Shown here one piece after another: positions 61,045-64,000 of a DNA stretch of 64,000 nucleotides. How positions within the stretch are numbered: position 1 is the first letter of the stretch; each line of letters begins with the position of its first letter. The notes below the pieces were generated by a model, which searched no databases, was not told where the DNA came from, and saw only the letters and a program-made list of their open reading frames with translations. Source of the DNA: Sphingobium arseniciresistens (lineage in GTDB: Bacteria > Pseudomonadota > Alphaproteobacteria > Sphingomonadales > Sphingomonadaceae); assembly GCA_029167225.1 (NCBI GenBank), contig JARFNK010000013.1:98640-162639 (forward strand). The letters run 5' to 3'. Made by a program: the position numbers and the translations under genes.

Positions 61045-63792
61045 TTGGCCAGGCCAACCCTCGTTACGATTTTACTCGGTTCAACGGCATTGCTCTGGGC
61101 AGTGCCAGGTGCGGCGCAGACCGCGGATGCGCAGGCCGCCGCCAACCCCGCTGCCAGCGAGCCGGAGGATAAGGGCGCGAGCGCACCGGAAGCCGATATT
61201 GTCGTAACCGGCACAAGGGCAAGCCTGCTCTCCGCCCAGTCGATCAAGCAGAATGCGCCTCAGATCGTCGATTCAATCGTGGCGGAAGATATCGGCAAAT
61301 TGCCCGACCGCAACGTCGCGGAAGCTCTGCAGCGTATTCCCGGTATCCAAGTCCAGCGCAACTATGGTGAAGGCAGTTCGGTTGCCATCCGTGGCCTGAC
61401 ACAAGTGCGTACCGAACTTAATGGTCGCGACGCGTTCACCGCGGGCGGTAACAACCAGCTCAGCCTCGAGGACATCCCTTCCGAGTTGTTGGCGGGCATC
61501 GATGTATATAAAAACCCCTCGGCTGACCTCACCGAGGACCAACTGAGCGGCACGATCAATTTCCGTACGCGCAAGCCCTTCGACTTTAAGGGGTTCAAGG
61601 CGGCCGGATCGACTACGAACAGCTATTTCGAACTGTCCCGCAAGAGCCGTCCGTCTGGCTCGCTGCTGCTCAGCGATCGCTGGGATACCGGCATCGGCGA
61701 GATCGGCGTGCTTGCCAGCGTTTCCTATCAGAAGACGGCCTTCCGCCAGGACCGCGTCTCGACCGAGCCGTTCTACACGCTCAACGACGCGCTGGGTGCG
61801 GATGGCAATCCGGTCAATCCGGTGGACTATGGCACGGCCCAGGCACTTGGTCGCGTCGGTCAGGTAACGACGCTTCCCCATGGCGCGGGCGTGGGCAAGG
61901 TCTATGGCGATCGTCGCAGGCTGGGTACGGATGTTGCGATCCAGTGGAAGCCGACGGACTCGCTGGAATTGACTGGCGAGGTGTTCCGCAACGACTACAG
62001 CTTCAAGTTCTACGACTATATCTTCTTTGCCTCGGCCGGGGCGGACTCGATCTCGCCGCTGGCAGGGGCGCCGTTCAGCTATGCGGCCAATGGTGACTTT
62101 GAAAGCGGAACGTTCGCCAACGTCCCCATCGGCGACTACACCAGCTACGGAAGCCGCCATTCGCGCACGACCGATTACTCGTTGAACGCGAAATGGCACG
62201 CAACCGACAATTTGACGGTCATTGGCGATCTTCAGCATGTGAAGGCGACCAGCAAGGCGCAGCGCTCGATCGTCGGCCTGAGCGGCACGGTCGACACTTT
62301 CTACGAGAATATTGCCGGCCGCAGCACGCCCGAAATCAGCATAACGACGCCCAATGGGCTGACGGACCCTGCGCTCTACACATCGGGCTTCTATCTCGAC
62401 AATCTCACCGAGACATCCGGCAAGGATACGACCGCGCGTATCGACGCCGAATATAAGTTTGACGCGAGCTTCCTGAAATCCGTGAAGGTGGGCGGTCGCT
62501 TCGCCGATCGGCGCAATCGCGCCATCGATACCGGCTATCGTTACACGGGCCTTGGCACCGTTCCTGATCTGGCCGTCGTCGACCAGAGCCACTTCTTCTA
62601 TGGCAAGAGCGACACATTCGGCGATTTTCTGGCCTTCCCGCTGGACACGATCGTCGATTATGACAAGACCCGCGATGTGCTGGGCATCAGCGGCACGCCC
62701 CAATATCTTCCGAGCGGCGTCAACACCATCCGTCTGAAGACCTACACGGGTTACGCCACGGCGTTCTTCGGAACGCAAGGGGGGCTGCCTATCGACGGTA
62801 ATGTGGGCGTACGCGTGATCCATACGCAGCAGGATGTCTCGGGCTTCTACCAGCAAACCTCGCTCATCGACTTGCCGAATGGAACGCAGGTGTCGGGCCC
62901 GACGGCGTTCAACGCCATCACGTCCGGCCAGAGCTATACGTCGGTCCTGCCGAGCATCAACCTGCGCGCCAAGATCACCGACCGGTTGCAGGTACGCCTG
63001 GCAGCCTCCAAGAACATCGCGCGTCCGCCCTTCGACCGCCTCAACCCCAGCCTGACCATTATCCAGCCGGGGCGCGAGCAGGAAGACGAGTTGCACAATG
63101 TTTCCGGCGGAAATCCCGATCTGCGACCGATGAAGTCGAAGAATATCGACGCGTCGATCGAATGGTATTTCTCGCGTACAGGTTCGGTGTCGCTTGCGGG
63201 CTTCTACAAGCATATCTCGAACTATATCCAGACCGGCATTGCCGATCGCGCCATTACCTTCGACAATGGACGCACCTTCATCTACAGCGTGACCTCGTAC
63301 GACAATGTCGCGAGTGCCAAGGTCAAGGGCTTCGAGGCTGCATATCAGCAGTTCTTTGATTTCCTGCCCGGGCCGCTCAGCGGATTGGGCATGCAGGCGA
63401 ACTTCACCTATGTGGACTCTCACGCGCCCAGTCCTGCAATCTCCGGCCCATCGATCGGCGTGCCGCTCGAACTGCTGTCAAAGTATAATTACAATCTTGT
63501 CGGCATGTATGAGAAGGGACCGCTCTCGGTCCGCTTCGCATATAACTGGCGCAGCAAATATGTGGAAACCACCTCAGGCAATGGTTCGGGCAACCTGCCG
63601 ATCTTCGACAAGCCATTTGGTCAGCTGGATGCGTCGATGACGTACACGGTCACGCCGAATCTTGGATTTACCATCGATGCGGTCAATCTGACGAAGACAT
63701 TGCGTTCGACCTATTTCGGTCTTGAAAGCCGGCCGCGCGAACAGCTCTACGTGGATCGTCGTATCAGCGGAACGGCGCGGATCACCTTCTAA
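61045..63792 (+). CDS. TonB-dependent receptor, sugar-type
   Basis: A 915-residue receptor. TTG 61045 with GGGAGAG upstream is chosen because it opens a clean signal peptide (ARPTLVTILLGSTALLWAVP, cleavage after GAA/Q). The TonB-box region is ADIVVTGTRASL. The plug reads IVDSIVAEDIGKLPDRNVAE and ALQRIPGIQVQR, the pattern of the MalA-type oligosaccharide receptors of Caulobacter and sphingomonads. The long barrel ends GTARITF. A carbohydrate or glycoside ligand is likely, in contrast to the receptor at 43406-45622. A T-tailed terminator follows. Confidence 0.94.
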   Translation: MARPTLVTILLGSTALLWAVPGAAQTADAQAAANPAASEPEDKGASAPEADIVVTGTRASLLSAQSIKQNAPQIVDSIVAEDIGKLPDRNVAEALQRIPGIQVQRNYGEGSSVAIRGLTQVRTELNGRDAFTAGGNNQLSLEDIPSELLAGIDVYKNPSADLTEDQLSGTINFRTRKPFDFKGFKAAGSTTNSYFELSRKSRPSGSLLLSDRWDTGIGEIGVLASVSYQKTAFRQDRVSTEPFYTLNDALGADGNPVNPVDYGTAQALGRVGQVTTLPHGAGVGKVYGDRRRLGTDVAIQWKPTDSLELTGEVFRNDYSFKFYDYIFFASAGADSISPLAGAPFSYAANGDFESGTFANVPIGDYTSYGSRHSRTTDYSLNAKWHATDNLTVIGDLQHVKATSKAQRSIVGLSGTVDTFYENIAGRSTPEISITTPNGLTDPALYTSGFYLDNLTETSGKDTTARIDAEYKFDASFLKSVKVGGRFADRRNRAIDTGYRYTGLGTVPDLAVVDQSHFFYGKSDTFGDFLAFPLDTIVDYDKTRDVLGISGTPQYLPSGVNTIRLKTYTGYATAFFGTQGGLPIDGNVGVRVIHTQQDVSGFYQQTSLIDLPNGTQVSGPTAFNAITSGQSYTSVLPSINLRAKITDRLQVRLAASKNIARPPFDRLNPSLTIIQPGREQEDELHNVSGGNPDLRPMKSKNIDASIEWYFSRTGSVSLAGFYKHISNYIQTGIADRAITFDNGRTFIYSVTSYDNVASAKVKGFEAAYQQFFDFLPGPLSGLGMQANFTYVDSHAPSPAISGPSIGVPLELLSKYNYNLVGMYEKGPLSVRFAYNWRSKYVETTSGNGSGNLPIFDKPFGQLDASMTYTVTPNLGFTIDAVNLTKTLRSTYFGLESRPREQLYVDRRISGTARITF

Positions 63793-63806
63793 ACGCATCT
63801 TTTCCG

Positions 63807-63850
63807 GCCGCCGCGGCGCCCTCCTGGCGGGGTGCGTCGCGGCGGCTTTT
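63807..63850 (+). terminator. Rho-independent terminator
   Basis: GCCGCCGCG (63807-63815) pairs with CGCGGCGGC (63838-63846), followed by TTTT (63847-63850). Confidence 0.75.
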
Positions 63851-63878
63851 GAAATCAATGGAAGCAAGGGTGGATCAT

Positions 63879-64000
63879 ATGAAGAGCTCCAGCATCAAAT
63901 GTGGTGCGGCGTTGGTGCTGGGTGCATCGCTATTTGCCTTTTCGGGGTCGGCGTTTGGCGAGCCGCTTGGCGTGTTGGACCGTAATGGCAGCCTGGTGTC
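63879..64000 (+). CDS. Start of an exported protein (3' end missing)
   Basis: Forty codons are visible: a signal peptide (KCGAALVLGASLFAFSGSAF) and the mature start GEPLGVLDRNGSLVS. The latter resembles the N-terminus of some exported family 31 glycoside hydrolases of sphingomonads, which would fit the sugar-type receptor upstream. Forty residues are too few to be sure. Confidence 0.6.
   Translation, partial: MKSSSIKCGAALVLGASLFAFSGSAFGEPLGVLDRNGSLV

Noticed and set aside
1-64000. CRISPR arrays, tRNA/rRNA genes, insertion sequences, prophage or integration sites
   Set aside because: I looked for regularly spaced repeats, cloverleaf or rRNA-like sequence and transposase or integrase motifs and saw none. 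The only dispersed repeats are the regulatory dyads and gene paralogues.

Overview
This 64 kb window looks like a chromosomal or megaplasmid catabolic island of a sphingomonad-type alphaproteobacterium (Sphingobium/Novosphingobium/Sphingomonas group). The GC content is high. There are two large TonB-dependent receptors, one with the 'EDIGKLPDRNVAEALQRIPG' plug typical of sphingomonad/Caulobacter sugar receptors, many exported quinoproteins and hydrolases, and IclR, LysR, LacI and TetR regulators, each beside its own gene block. I see no rRNA, tRNA, CRISPR array, transposase or phage gene. Genus is an inference from gene content only.

Layout. (1) 0-8.6 kb: a DHA2 drug-type MFS pump (cut by the window edge) divergent from a LysR regulator. 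Then comes a minus-strand operon of four exported proteins (alpha/beta hydrolase, Tat-type dienelactone-hydrolase-like protein, carboxymuconolactone-decarboxylase-like protein, mandelonitrile-lyase-like cupin), divergent from a two-subunit molybdenum hydroxylase of the isoquinoline 1-oxidoreductase type. (2) 8.9-27.4 kb: acyl-CoA dehydrogenase, CaiB/BaiF CoA-transferase, beta-lactamase-like hydrolase, IclR regulator, MFS importer, MaoC-type hydratase, Fe-ADH-like protein plus DUF2889, cytosolic cupin, two zinc alcohol dehydrogenases and two aldehyde dehydrogenases. This is a set for oxidising an alcohol to an acid and degrading it as a CoA thioester. (3) 27.5-39.1 kb: exported carboxylesterase, a second exported CMD protein, an exported SRPBCC protein, TetR, a beta-propeller protein, two quinohaemoprotein dehydrogenases, a Gfo/Idh oxidoreductase and an unrecognised partner. 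(4) 39.3-45.6 kb: MFS transporter, UPF0303, tandem DUF1080 hydrolases (one cytosolic, one exported) and a TonB receptor. (5) 46.1-57.6 kb: a glycoside-oxidation type cluster (nucleoside-symporter-like permease, two sugar isomerase/epimerase-fold proteins, Gfo/Idh, GMC dehydrogenase with its Tat small subunit, LacI regulator), then SDR, amidohydrolase and MFS. (6) 58.1-64 kb: cytosolic CMD, alpha/beta hydrolase and 3-hydroxyisobutyrate-dehydrogenase-like genes, a sugar-type TonB receptor and the start of another exported protein.

Two global patterns stand out. First, a 33-bp dyad (CGTAAWTACG, 12 variable bases, TATATACGAAC) recurs in front of genes at eleven places between 12.3 and 58.2 kb, always with the same 12-bp spacing, including upstream of the IclR gene. 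I read it as the operator of one pathway-wide regulon, with the IclR protein the best local candidate to bind it. A separate 31-bp element is shared by the LysR promoter and the 5.4 kb divergent promoter. Second, several enzyme families occur as an exported and a cytosolic copy (cupin, CMD, alpha/beta hydrolase, DUF1080, and more loosely the sugar-isomerase fold). The cytosolic cupin and the cytosolic CMD/hydrolase pair carry the 33-bp operator, while the exported copies of those families sit under other control. The island therefore looks like one degradation scheme run in both periplasm and cytoplasm. No oxygenase or ring-cleavage enzyme is visible, so the chemistry is dehydrogenation plus hydrolysis, isomerisation and CoA-dependent chain shortening of an already oxygenated, ester- or glycoside-containing substrate. 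The substrate itself cannot be named from the sequence.
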